Of a stretch of DNA of 64,000 bases, positions 8,213 through 17,100 are shown one piece after another. Position 1 is the stretch's first letter; each line of letters opens with the position of its first letter. The notes under the pieces were generated by a model, which saw only the letters and a list, made by a program, of their open reading frames with translations, did no database searches and was not told where the DNA came from. The stretch comes from CAZNLH01 sp964573995 (GTDB taxonomy: Bacteria > Gemmatimonadota > CAZMKB01 > CAZNLH01). The position numbers and the translations under genes were made by a program. The DNA lies in NCBI GenBank assembly GCA_964573995.1, contig CAZNLH010000013.1:11941-75940 (forward strand), in the 5' to 3' direction.

Positions 8213-9418
8213 CTAACCACCTATTGCGGTGGCCAGCCTGAAGATAGGCATGTACATTGATACGACCATTCCACCCACGATAAGTCCGATCCCCACGATA
8301 AGGATAGGCTCCAGGATAGATGTGAGGGTCTCTACGGCAACGTCGACCTCTTCTTCGTAAAAGTCGGCTATCTTCCCGAGCATGCCGTCGAGTTTCCCCG
8401 TCTCCTCGCCGACCCGTATCATGTGGACAACCATGGGGGGGAAAACGTTCAGCCTGGACAACGGTTCACTGATCGTGTTTCCGGATGCTATGGACGACCT
8501 GGAGTTCATTACGGCCTCCTGGACCACTCGATTGCCGGAAGTAGTTGCCGTAATCTCCATGGCATCCAAGATTGCAACCCCGCTGCTAAGCAATGTACTT
8601 AGTGTCCTTGAAAACCTGGCTATGGATGCCTTTCTGATGAGTTCCCCAATCTTTGGCACCTCCAGCAAGACCTTGTCGATTCTATACTCTCCCCTGTCGG
8701 TCCGATAGTACCTGCGGATAATAGCGATCAGACCAACCAAGGCGCCAAGGAGCCACGGCCAGGTCCGCATCAAGAAACCGCTGATGTCGACTGTTATCCT
8801 GGTCGGCAGCGGGAGGTCGAGGCCCGAAGACTCGAACAACTGGGCGAAAGTCGGAATAACAAAGACAAGGAGGAACACGGTGACACACATGGCAATGGAC
8901 ATGACAACCGCGGGGTATATCAACGCACCCTTCACCTTGCGCCGGATGTTGTTGTTCTTTTCCAGGTAATCGGCCAGACGGAAGAGCACCTTGTCCAGTA
9001 TCCCACCGGCCTCACCCGCCGCCACCATGTTGATGAACAGGGAGGTAAACACCCTGGGATGCTTTGCCAGCGCGTCCGAAAGTGTGCTCCCCGCCTCTAT
9101 ATCGCTGCTGACCTCCTGTACGACCTTGGCCAGGTGCTTGTTCTCCACTTGTGCCCCGAGTATCTCCAGGCACTGAATGAGCGGGAGGCCGGAATTGATC
9201 ATAGTGGCGAACTGGCGGCTGAAGACTACCAGGTCCTTCCGCTTCACGCCGGAGCCGATCGTGGGAAAGGTGACGTCCCTCGACTTGGCCCGTATGGAGA
9301 GGACGATAAGGCGCCGACGCCTCAATTGGCCGATTACATCGCGCTCGTGGCGGGCCTCGATGACTCCTCCCTGGATATCACCCCTCAGGGTTCGTGCTTT
9401 CCAGAGGAATTCTCTCAT
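8213..9418 (-). CDS. pilC: PilC, type IV pilus inner-membrane platform protein
   Basis: The product is 401 residues, normal for PilC/GspF. An N-terminal cytoplasmic region is followed by two T2SSF domains, each four-helical with one or two membrane helices: FSRQFATMINSGLPL opens the first (about 67) and FSRTLSTLLSSGV opens the second. Membrane segments lie near 165-195, 210-235 and at the C-terminus (about 365-390). PilC spans the inner membrane, binds the motors PilB and PilT, and transmits their rotation to add or remove pilins. The ATG overlaps the pilT stop as ATGA, so translation is coupled. Confidence 0.95.
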   Translation of the reverse strand: MREFLWKARTLRGDIQGGVIEARHERDVIGQLRRRRLIVLSIRAKSRDVTFPTIGSGVKRKDLVVFSRQFATMINSGLPLIQCLEILGAQVENKHLAKVVQEVSSDIEAGSTLSDALAKHPRVFTSLFINMVAAGEAGGILDKVLFRLADYLEKNNNIRRKVKGALIYPAVVMSIAMCVTVFLLVFVIPTFAQLFESSGLDLPLPTRITVDISGFLMRTWPWLLGALVGLIAIIRRYYRTDRGEYRIDKVLLEVPKIGELIRKASIARFSRTLSTLLSSGVAILDAMEITATTSGNRVVQEAVMNSRSSIASGNTISEPLSRLNVFPPMVVHMIRVGEETGKLDGMLGKIADFYEEEVDVAVETLTSILEPILIVGIGLIVGGMVVSMYMPIFRLATAIGG

Positions 9419-10536
9419 CCCCCCGGTTCCCTTCTAACCGTACTTCCCATGACGGACTCTTTCATTCCCGCGATTGAACTTCGGATCATCCTTTGCAGTT
9501 CATCGGGATCGGGCGAAATCCTTAACGCGTCCTCGAGATGAACTTGGTCCCTCAAGTAGAGTTCATACAGGGATTGATTCATTGTCCTCATACCGTACCT
9601 GCTGCCGGCCTGGATCAGACTGTAGATCTGGTGGACCTTATTGTCCCTGATCATCGAGCGCACGGCGGTAGTCACGGTGAGTATCTCCGTGGCCAGCACA
9701 CGTCCCTTGCCGCTCTTCTTCGGGAGCAGTACCTGGGTGATCACGCCTTGCAGGACGAATGACAGTTGCGATCGCACCTGAGGCTGCTGGTGGGAAGGGA
9801 AGACATCAATAATCCGGTTGATGGTTTGAACAGAGTTGTTCGTATGAAGCGTACCGAAGGCCAGGTGCCCCGTTTCGGCGACTATCAGCGTGGCCTCTAT
9901 CGTCTCCAGGTCTCGCAGTTCTCCGATAAGTATGATGTCGGGATCCTGGCGCAGCACGTATTTCAAGGCCGTTTGGAAGGATGTAGTGTCCGACCCTACT
10001 TCCCTCTGATTTACAATGCATCGCTTGTGCTTATGGATATATTCAATCGGGTCCTCGATCGTAATTATATGCGCCTGCCGCTCAACATTGATCTTATCTA
10101 TCATCGCCGCAAGCGTTGTCGATTTCCCCATGCCCGTGGCGCCAGTGACCAGTATCAGTCCGCTGGAATGTTCCACCATCAGTTCCACCGAGGGAGGCAG
10201 TCCGAGTTCGTTCAGTTTGAAGATCTCGAATGGAATCTTCCGAATGGCCACGGCGACACTCCCCCTCTGGCGAAAGATGTTCGCGCGGAACCTGGCCAGT
10301 TTGCTGACGGAAAAAGAGAGGTCGAGTTCGCCCTCCACCTCGAACGTCTTCTTCTGATTCTCAGTAAGGAAACTGTAGGCAAGTAACTGCGTCTGGTGAC
10401 TGTCGAGGACCTCCTCTTCCTGACTGTCCACGATCCTCCCGTCAACCCTCAACTTAGGTCTTTCCCCCACCGTGATGTGTAAATCGGAGGCATCCCTGTC
10501 AACCATTTCCTGAAGCAATTTCTTTAGATCTATCAT
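9415..10536 (-). CDS. pilT: PilT, pilus retraction ATPase
   Basis: This is a 373-residue PilT/VirB11-like ATPase. It starts MIDLKKLLQEMVDRDASDLH, the PAS-like N-domain of PilT, and has a Walker A-like GATGMGKST, an Asp box with ITIEDPIEY, a Walker B ILIGELRDLET and a His box TGHLAFGTLHTN. The AIRKIP motif is also present. The Walker A carries Met at the third variable position (PilT usually has GPTGSGKST). An open frame extends to a TTG at 10590 overlapping the pilB stop, but the homologous start is ATG 10536. PilT depolymerises pili and drives twitching. It lies between pilB and pilC in one operon. Confidence 0.95.
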   Translation of the reverse strand: MIDLKKLLQEMVDRDASDLHITVGERPKLRVDGRIVDSQEEEVLDSHQTQLLAYSFLTENQKKTFEVEGELDLSFSVSKLARFRANIFRQRGSVAVAIRKIPFEIFKLNELGLPPSVELMVEHSSGLILVTGATGMGKSTTLAAMIDKINVERQAHIITIEDPIEYIHKHKRCIVNQREVGSDTTSFQTALKYVLRQDPDIILIGELRDLETIEATLIVAETGHLAFGTLHTNNSVQTINRIIDVFPSHQQPQVRSQLSFVLQGVITQVLLPKKSGKGRVLATEILTVTTAVRSMIRDNKVHQIYSLIQAGSRYGMRTMNQSLYELYLRDQVHLEDALRISPDPDELQRMIRSSIAGMKESVMGSTVRREPGG

Positions 10537-10586
10537 CTCCTTGAACCCCCGTACTTGTAAGCCACTACCCTGCAACAGCAATACAT

Positions 10587-12344
10587 TCAATCGAGGGTGG
10601 TCTCTTTTAGGACCTCTTCAAGAGTCGTCAATCCAGCCTTTAATTTCGCCAGGCCATCCGCCCTCAAGGTCATCATACCCTCCTCGATGGCCTTCTCTTT
10701 TATCTTCGAACTCGAAGCACTTTGAAGGATCAGGTCCCTGATCCCCTGGCTGATCGGCATCACTTCATACAAACCGGTCCTGCCTTTATATCCGGTTCTG
10801 TTGCAATCTTCACACCCCTTTCCCCTCAAGAAGTGGTATTCTTCTCCCTCTTCCATGGTCAATCCGACTTTCTTAAGGGCATCGAGTGGATAATGGGCCT
10901 CCTCGGCGCAGTTGGGACACACCTTTCTCACCAATCGCTGGGCCAGGATCAACCGGCATGCCGTCGCCACCAGGAAGGGTTCGATACCCATGTGAATCAG
11001 TCTCACTATGGCACTGGAGGCATCGTTGGTGTGAACGGTACTCAGGACCAGGTGGCCCGTCAGGGCGGCCTTTGTCGCCACCTGGGCTGTTTCCTGATCG
11101 CGTATCTCCCCAACCATTATGATGTTCGGATCCTGCCGCAGGAATGCCCTGAGAGCGCGTGCGAAGTTCATCCCTATATCCGCATGTACATTGACCTGGT
11201 TGATCCCCTCCAGATTATATTCAACCGGGTCCTCTACGGTCATGATATTGACTTCCAATGTATTGAGTTTGGTCAGAGCGGAATAGAGGGTGGTGGTCTT
11301 TCCACTTCCGGTTGGTCCCGTTACCAGGACTATACCGTACGGATTTTTAATCCCTGCAAGAAATTTCTCGAGGGCCCCTTCCTGAAATCCGAGTCTGGTC
11401 AGGTCGAGGGGGAGTTGTTCCTTATCCAGTATCCGCATCACAATCTTCTCGCCGAATATGGTGGGAACAGTCGATACACGGATATCCACCACGTTCCCGC
11501 CGATCCTGGCCTTTATTCTCCCATCCTGCGGCAGCCGGTGCTCCGCGATGTCAAGGTCGGCAAGGATCTTTACACGGGAAATCAGGGCGGCCTTCAGGCG
11601 CACTGGTGGATAGATCATGTCCCTGAGCACCCCGTCGATCCTGTACCTGATGCGAAGCATGCTCTCGAAGGGTTCGATATGGATATCGCTTGCGTTCCGC
11701 CTTACTGCGTCTGTTATAAGGCCATTGATCAGTTTGACTACCGGGGCCTCCTCGACCTGGATCTTCAACTGGTTCAGCCCTATTTCCTCTTCTTCCTCCG
11801 TCTCGACGAGTTCCAGGTCCATCACATCGAGATCCTTGATCAACTCATCCAGTATATCCGGAGTTCGATAGTACTCCTCGATCGCCGACAGGATGGAACT
11901 CTCTGGACATACCATCGGCTCTACGTCCATGGAAGTAATAAACTTGATACCATCCAGGGCGAACACATTGTCAGGGTTCGCCATTGCCACGTAAAGGCGG
12001 TTACCTTCCCTCGATATTGGAAGGGCGAGATACTTCCGGGCAATCTCAAATGGGATCATGGAGACGCATTCGGGATCAATCTCGGAACTCGAGAGATCGA
12101 TGGCCTTCATGTTGAACTGACGGCCGAGAAACTGCGCGAGCGTAGATTCCGAGATATATCCGAGCCTGACGAGGTTGGACCCTATCTTTCCACCTTTACG
12201 CTTCTGCTCTTCGAGGGCCTTATCGAGCTGCTCGGGCGTGATAAGCCCCTCATTTACTAAGAGTTGGCCAATGGCGCTCTTTTTCTGGGGTCGCTCTCTT
12301 GGAGCCCTCTGACGATCGGTCCGCTCCCTGAAATTTATTCTCAT
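10587..12344 (-). CDS. pilB: PilB, pilus extension ATPase
   Basis: The 585-residue protein has the N-terminal MshEN domain of PilB/GspE (GQLLVNEGLITPEQL near residue 27) and the GspE-type ATPase core. The core has Walker A GPTGSGKTT, Asp box TVEDPVEY, Walker B IMVGEIRDQET and His box TGHLVLSTVHTND. A tetracysteine zinc site is formed by CPNC and CEDC in the C-terminal third. MshEN domains in some homologues bind cyclic-di-GMP; whether this one does is not shown. PilB powers pilin addition at the inner-membrane base. It is the first gene of pilB-pilT-pilC-kinase, with a sigma-54-type element 93-108 bp upstream. Confidence 0.96.
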   Translation of the reverse strand: MRINFRERTDRQRAPRERPQKKSAIGQLLVNEGLITPEQLDKALEEQKRKGGKIGSNLVRLGYISESTLAQFLGRQFNMKAIDLSSSEIDPECVSMIPFEIARKYLALPISREGNRLYVAMANPDNVFALDGIKFITSMDVEPMVCPESSILSAIEEYYRTPDILDELIKDLDVMDLELVETEEEEEIGLNQLKIQVEEAPVVKLINGLITDAVRRNASDIHIEPFESMLRIRYRIDGVLRDMIYPPVRLKAALISRVKILADLDIAEHRLPQDGRIKARIGGNVVDIRVSTVPTIFGEKIVMRILDKEQLPLDLTRLGFQEGALEKFLAGIKNPYGIVLVTGPTGSGKTTTLYSALTKLNTLEVNIMTVEDPVEYNLEGINQVNVHADIGMNFARALRAFLRQDPNIIMVGEIRDQETAQVATKAALTGHLVLSTVHTNDASSAIVRLIHMGIEPFLVATACRLILAQRLVRKVCPNCAEEAHYPLDALKKVGLTMEEGEEYHFLRGKGCEDCNRTGYKGRTGLYEVMPISQGIRDLILQSASSSKIKEKAIEEGMMTLRADGLAKLKAGLTTLEEVLKETTLD

Positions 12345-12436
12345 CTTACCAGTCCACTCCCGGATTTCTAAGATATGCCATGGGGCCTGATTGATCCGAC
12401 ACGCCCAAAGATATTAAGGGCATCGCTGGTTGAATA

Positions 12437-12452
12437 AGCACGTTCCATGCCA
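12437..12452 (-). promoter_or_regulatory. Sigma-54-type promoter of the pilB operon
   Basis: The minus strand reads TGGCATGGAACGTGCT. The -24 part is a perfect TGGCATG and the -12 part GTGCT differs from TTGCT by one base, with exact GG-N10-GC spacing. The predicted start near 12426 gives a leader of about 82 nt before pilB. Confidence 0.65.
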
Positions 12453-12579
12453 CGGAGGAGGCTGTAACGGACTGATCTGGAGGGTACTACGCTGTGAAGA
12501 GGCCTGCGAAGGTGAATCGAGGCGAAATAATTATCTTTGTAAGGAAATTTTTTCCATCTGCAGTTCCATATCCGTTTGA

Positions 12580-13245
12580 TCAGGGATCCGAATTTCCTGC
12601 GCCAAGGACCAGGTAAGCACTGAGTCTCTTCAAGCGTTCCTCTCCGATGCCTTGCACACGCTTAAGGTCTTCAAGGGAGTCGAATGGCCCATTCGCCTCT
12701 CTCTCGGCCACTATCCTTGCCGCCAGGACTACGCCGATCCCTGGAAGAGATTCCAGTTCCCGCACCGTAGCCCCATTGATATCGACCTTTCGGGGACGTC
12801 CATGGGCCTGAGGTCCCTCATTATCCTCTAGAGGACGGATATACTCAATCAATTTACTAAGGGTCCTTTCACCCAAGCCTGGAATCGCCAGCAGTTCCCC
12901 CCCGGCACGGAATCCCCCAATTCGTTTCCTCTCCTCGACTATCTTGGCCGCCATTTGAGGTCCAATGCCCGGAATGGCGCTCAATTCCCAGGGTTCCGCC
13001 CGGTTCAGATCGATGGGGAATTTCACCTCTGACGCCCTCTCCCGCATGCGCCTCATCTCCATAGAGCGCTCCAGGAGGTTTGCAACGGTCATGGAATCGG
13101 CGGGTTCAAGGGTGCCAAGGTCCAGCGCGCTCCCATTGGAACGACGGCCTGTCCCCTCGTAGAGTCGCACCCCGTTGACCACCAGGAAGAGGAGGGCAAG
13201 AAAAAAGACTGCCTTTCTCTCCCTCGTGGTGAAAATGGACTTCAC
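12580..13245 (-). CDS. ComEA-like protein with two helix-hairpin-helix DNA-binding modules
   Basis: The 221-residue product has one N-terminal membrane anchor (about 13-26), a linker, and two ComEA-type helix-hairpin-helix pairs at about 75-140 and 155-215, each introduced by a DLN/DIN-A motif and carrying repeated GIG/GLG hairpins (AIPGIGPQMAAKI, SLPGIGVVLAARI). ComEA binds incoming DNA at the membrane during natural transformation; canonical ComEA has one such module, so this is a double version. Its ATG overlaps the end of the upstream metallopeptidase gene by 4 bp, placing it in the sprA operon and not with the pilus genes. A DNA-uptake role next to a type IV pilus locus is plausible but inferred. 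Confidence 0.8.
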   Translation of the reverse strand: MKSIFTTRERKAVFFLALLFLVVNGVRLYEGTGRRSNGSALDLGTLEPADSMTVANLLERSMEMRRMRERASEVKFPIDLNRAEPWELSAIPGIGPQMAAKIVEERKRIGGFRAGGELLAIPGLGERTLSKLIEYIRPLEDNEGPQAHGRPRKVDINGATVRELESLPGIGVVLAARIVAEREANGPFDSLEDLKRVQGIGEERLKRLSAYLVLGAGNSDP

Positions 13246-14174
13246 GGCGATACCTCCTCGATAGCCCTGAGGACGACCGACCCGACCGCCCGCAGGCTTT
13301 CACCCTCACACTTGTCCGGCGTGTCCTCGGTTGTATGCCAATACGGATAGTCGAAGTCGATCACATCTATACACCGGATTCCCGCCTGCAGGAGCGGGAC
13401 ATGATCGTCCAGGATTGCCTGCCTTCCCACCGGTACGAATATATCCCCAAGTCCCATATCACGGGCAAGATCCCAGAACCGCTTCACGGTCTCGGGACTC
13501 CTGTTGAGAGAATACAACTCCTGGTAAATCTGCAGGTCGCGATCGCCGACCATGTCGAGCAGGATTCCAAAGAGTGGACGATATGCCCTGTTCTTCGAGG
13601 CAAACCGCCTGGAACCGAAGAACATACTGTCCATGTCCTTGCCATAATCTTCACCGTCGAAAAAGACCAGGTCCACCCCGACCTTGGGACGGTGTAACGA
13701 GAAGATACGGGCAAGTTCTAATAATACCGCCACCCCGGATGCTCCATCATTCGCGCCGGCAATCGGTTCCCCCCGCTTCCCTGGATCGGGATCCCTGTCA
13801 GCCACCGGCCTGGTGTCGTAGTGAGCGCAAACGAGGACCCTCTGAGTGGCCTCGCGGTTGAACCTTGCGATGTAGTTCCTGAATTCCGGCAGGTCTCCTC
13901 CCTCTTCATCCACAGAAAAGGCATCCGTCTCAACCGTGTCCGAATATGCCTTAAGGAGGCCTAACAGCCACTCCTCCATCAATCGATGCTGGTCTGTCCC
14001 CGGCACGCGAGGCCCGAACCCGCACTGTTTTACGAGGTACCCGAACGCGTTTTCACCGTCGAATTTCGAGGATGATTCCCCAGTGCAACCCGGCGACTGC
14101 AGGATGAATCCCGCCAGGATCAAGGCCCCGAGACCTATCCCCGCAGCCGTCTTTAGAAAAGGAATTGCATCCAT
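13242..14174 (-). CDS. Exported M28-family zinc enzyme, glutaminyl-peptide cyclotransferase-like
   Basis: The 310-residue protein has an N-terminal hydrophobic segment (about 10-27) followed by SPGC, an imperfect lipobox, so it is exported and possibly a lipoprotein. The M28 zinc-site motifs are in order: CAHYDTRP (His118), GANDGASG (Asp142), FFDGEDYG (Glu175), and YWHTTEDT (His280). The Trp-His-Thr near the end and the FDGED motif resemble bacterial glutaminyl cyclases (QC), which convert N-terminal Gln to pyroglutamate, more than M28 aminopeptidases. Peptidase activity cannot be excluded by eye. It overlaps the sprA end by 22 bp and the comEA-like start by 4 bp, so all three are co-transcribed. 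Confidence 0.75.
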   Translation of the reverse strand: MDAIPFLKTAAGIGLGALILAGFILQSPGCTGESSSKFDGENAFGYLVKQCGFGPRVPGTDQHRLMEEWLLGLLKAYSDTVETDAFSVDEEGGDLPEFRNYIARFNREATQRVLVCAHYDTRPVADRDPDPGKRGEPIAGANDGASGVAVLLELARIFSLHRPKVGVDLVFFDGEDYGKDMDSMFFGSRRFASKNRAYRPLFGILLDMVGDRDLQIYQELYSLNRSPETVKRFWDLARDMGLGDIFVPVGRQAILDDHVPLLQAGIRCIDVIDFDYPYWHTTEDTPDKCEGESLRAVGSVVLRAIEEVSP

Positions 14175-17100
14175 ACATTCGCTCCGATCGTTATGGTTCT
14201 CTGGCCGCTTTTCCGATTATTAACCACATTGTAATTGAACCTCAGGCCAGTCGTTATCCGCGAAAAATCGTAGTCCGCACTCGGTTCGATAGTCGTCGTC
14301 ACATTATTGACTATCTCCGTGTCCGCCCCCCCTTCATGGAGAACCACTTCCCTGGATGAATTGCGGGAAAAAGAAAGTTGCAACTTCAAGGCGCTCTTCC
14401 ACCTGATCTTTTTCTTGGACAGGCCGGGTACCGGCAGGCCGAAGCCCTTCCTGGTGCGAAGGGAGTAGTTCAGGTTCAACTGGTGCCCCCCATTCTCCTT
14501 GAGGCTCGTGTTGCCGGAGCCGGTGAAATTCAGTGTTCTCGTCTCCCCCCGAGTGAAAGAGTAAGTTGCGGTCAGGCCGTTCTTGTACTGGCTTGACAGT
14601 GAGAGGAATGGAGTCCAAGAGACCCCTCGTGCGCTCGATTCAACACCATTGCTCCCTGTACCTGATACCTGCCTGCTCTTTGAGTACTGTGAATTGAGAC
14701 TGACAGCGGTCAAGTACCTCCTGATACTCATTGGAATCCTGAGACTTGGAATATCCAGGCCTACCTTTGGCCATGTGATGCTCGATGAAAAATTGGAACT
14801 GCCACGGAAGACGTTCTCTGAATGCTTCTCCGCGTACCCACTGTTTATCGATATGCCGACCGGAAGGCTCATGCCCCCGTCGACGGATAGGTCCCGCGTC
14901 TTCCTCCTCTGCCTCGGCTCCAGGTCCAATTCTTTCAGGCCCAGTTGATAGAGCAGGGGCGGCTTAATAGTCACGTACTGATAATCGGTCATATTATCCC
15001 TGCCGAGCCTAAAGGTGACATTCTTAAACATCCGAGAGGCACGGCCCATACCGCGACGCCACGCGCTCACGGAGGCCTTCTCCACCTTTGCCTTTTCCCT
15101 CTTCACCCCACGTCCACCAACATGAGTAACCTTTCCGGATACCTTACCCGCGACTCCTCCGCTCATGGCTGCGAACAACTTCGGCAGTCCGAGGTTTACA
15201 GTAAGATCCCTTTGGGTGTTGTTGTTGAACTTTCTCACATCCAGAGAATCGCTGACAGTGCGGCTTACCTGTGGGGTGTGATCCTCCACGTAGCGCGTGT
15301 TGAAACTGTACGATGGAGACAGCCACGACAGGACCTCCGGGGAATAAGTGTACTGTAGTGTCTGACGCCTGTTTATTTCTGTGCCGGTGTTGATCGACAA
15401 AATGCCGAATATGTCATTTACCCGTCTCTGGTCCAGGTCTCTTACCACCTGGAGTTGATAGGTACCAGAAAGAGATCGGAGCGGCCTGTGCTTGATAACA
15501 ACTTCCCCCGTCGAGTAGAAGGTCCGGTAGGGTGTGCGGACGCCGCTGCGGGAGTTTATACCGAGGCTATTCGATCGGTCGATTCTCCCCCCCAGGCTCA
15601 GGTTCCCCGGCAAGTAGCGGAACCTTGAAGTCTTAAGTCCCTCTACCAGAGAACTCTTCTTGACCAGGGAGGGCAACGGTAAGTGTCTCAAGAAACCGAA
15701 CAAGGAGGATGGGAACAGTGGAAAGTCATAGTCCCCTTCAAAGGGGGTATTGTACCGTACTTGGAGGTTGTCTCTTCGCTTGTTGCTCCTGGTGATCGGG
15801 GAGAGGTCCTCGGTCGAACTCGTGGAGAAACTCCCGGTTATCTTGTCCACCGTGGCCCGCAAGAGGGGATTGAGCGATGCCTTCTTCTTTGAGTAGCCTA
15901 TCTTGACGGTCTCCCTGAAATGTTCCGTTCGTTCCTGCTCCTGGTCGGCCTCCCTGTGGAATACAATGTCCGAGCCCGTCCTGTAGCGCGGGAGGCTCTT
16001 CCCCTGGCTCCTCGTGTACGTGAGCGGTATCGCAAGGCCCAGGGAGGCAGGTGCGAACTTGTCAACGTTCAGGGATGCATTGAAGTTGATATCACGCTTG
16101 GATAGGTTAGTCCTCTTCTGGTTCAACTGCCGGAACTGATCACCGCGAGCCTCGTAATCCACGTTCACCCCACCCACATCTGCAAAGTCGGCGCTCATAC
16201 CCACCCGGCGCGCCAGCCCCCTGTCCCGGATGACATCGGTCAGTCGCAACTCGTCCACCCAGATCTCGCCCGTAACAGGATCCGCGCTCTCGTTATCCAC
16301 TCCAATGGCGAGTCTTCTGATATTTGTCAGGGTCGGGGTCCCCCTCACCCTGATATTCCCGCTTATTACATCTATGTCAGCCGGGTTATCCCCGGCCGAC
16401 AGGGCGTCAAGTGCCTCTTTCTTGACATCCGTCAATGCCTGGAACGGGACGACCACCTCCTGCCACGCCGATGTAGGAGAAAAGGAGTACTCGTAATAGT
16501 TGAGGCTGTCCGTCCCTACCTGGAGGAAGAGATGTGGATCCTCAGCCACTCCACTGTTTCTCCTGACCCAGAAACTGATGGAACGGTAATCGATGTAACT
16601 CTGAGGAGTCAGGAGCGGTTGAACGGCAAGGCCAATGTGCCCCGAATCAAGGTTCTCGTAACTCAAACTGAGTGATTGCTCGTTGATGACCTGGAGGCCC
16701 GACGGCAGACCACTGACCTGCTGGGGCACCACGCCTGGAGGAGAAAAGTAGTCTCCGTTATCGTTCTTGTTCTTCACGGAAACCGCGAACTTCTCAGTGA
16801 TGGGATCGACCGGGCCGCCGCTTCTATTCCGTATCCCCCTCTCCAGCCAACTGTTCCCTTCCACCTCTATGGAGCCGATCATGAGGTTGCTCTCGCCACT
16901 GAATCCCGTAAGAACTACCCTCAGGTGCTTTATCCGCCTGAAGTCGGGATCGCCATAACTCGTATAGAGTGAATCGTCCTTGATCGGTATCTGATATAGT
17001 TTCCACCCCGTGGCGGTGTTCTCGGAGATTATTTTGACCCTCGGGTCGGGGTTATCGAGATCGATCTTGTACCGGAAGACCTTCTCATCGGTCTCCAGCG

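Noticed and set aside
10722..12260. Long plus-strand frame (512 codons) opposite pilB
   Set aside because: Fully antisense to a complete, highly conserved PilB; composition is that of a shadow frame.
12494..12570. Possible terminator after the ComEA-like gene (GGAAA-AAA-TTTCC)
   Set aside because: Five-base AT-rich stem with no T-tract after it; too weak to call.
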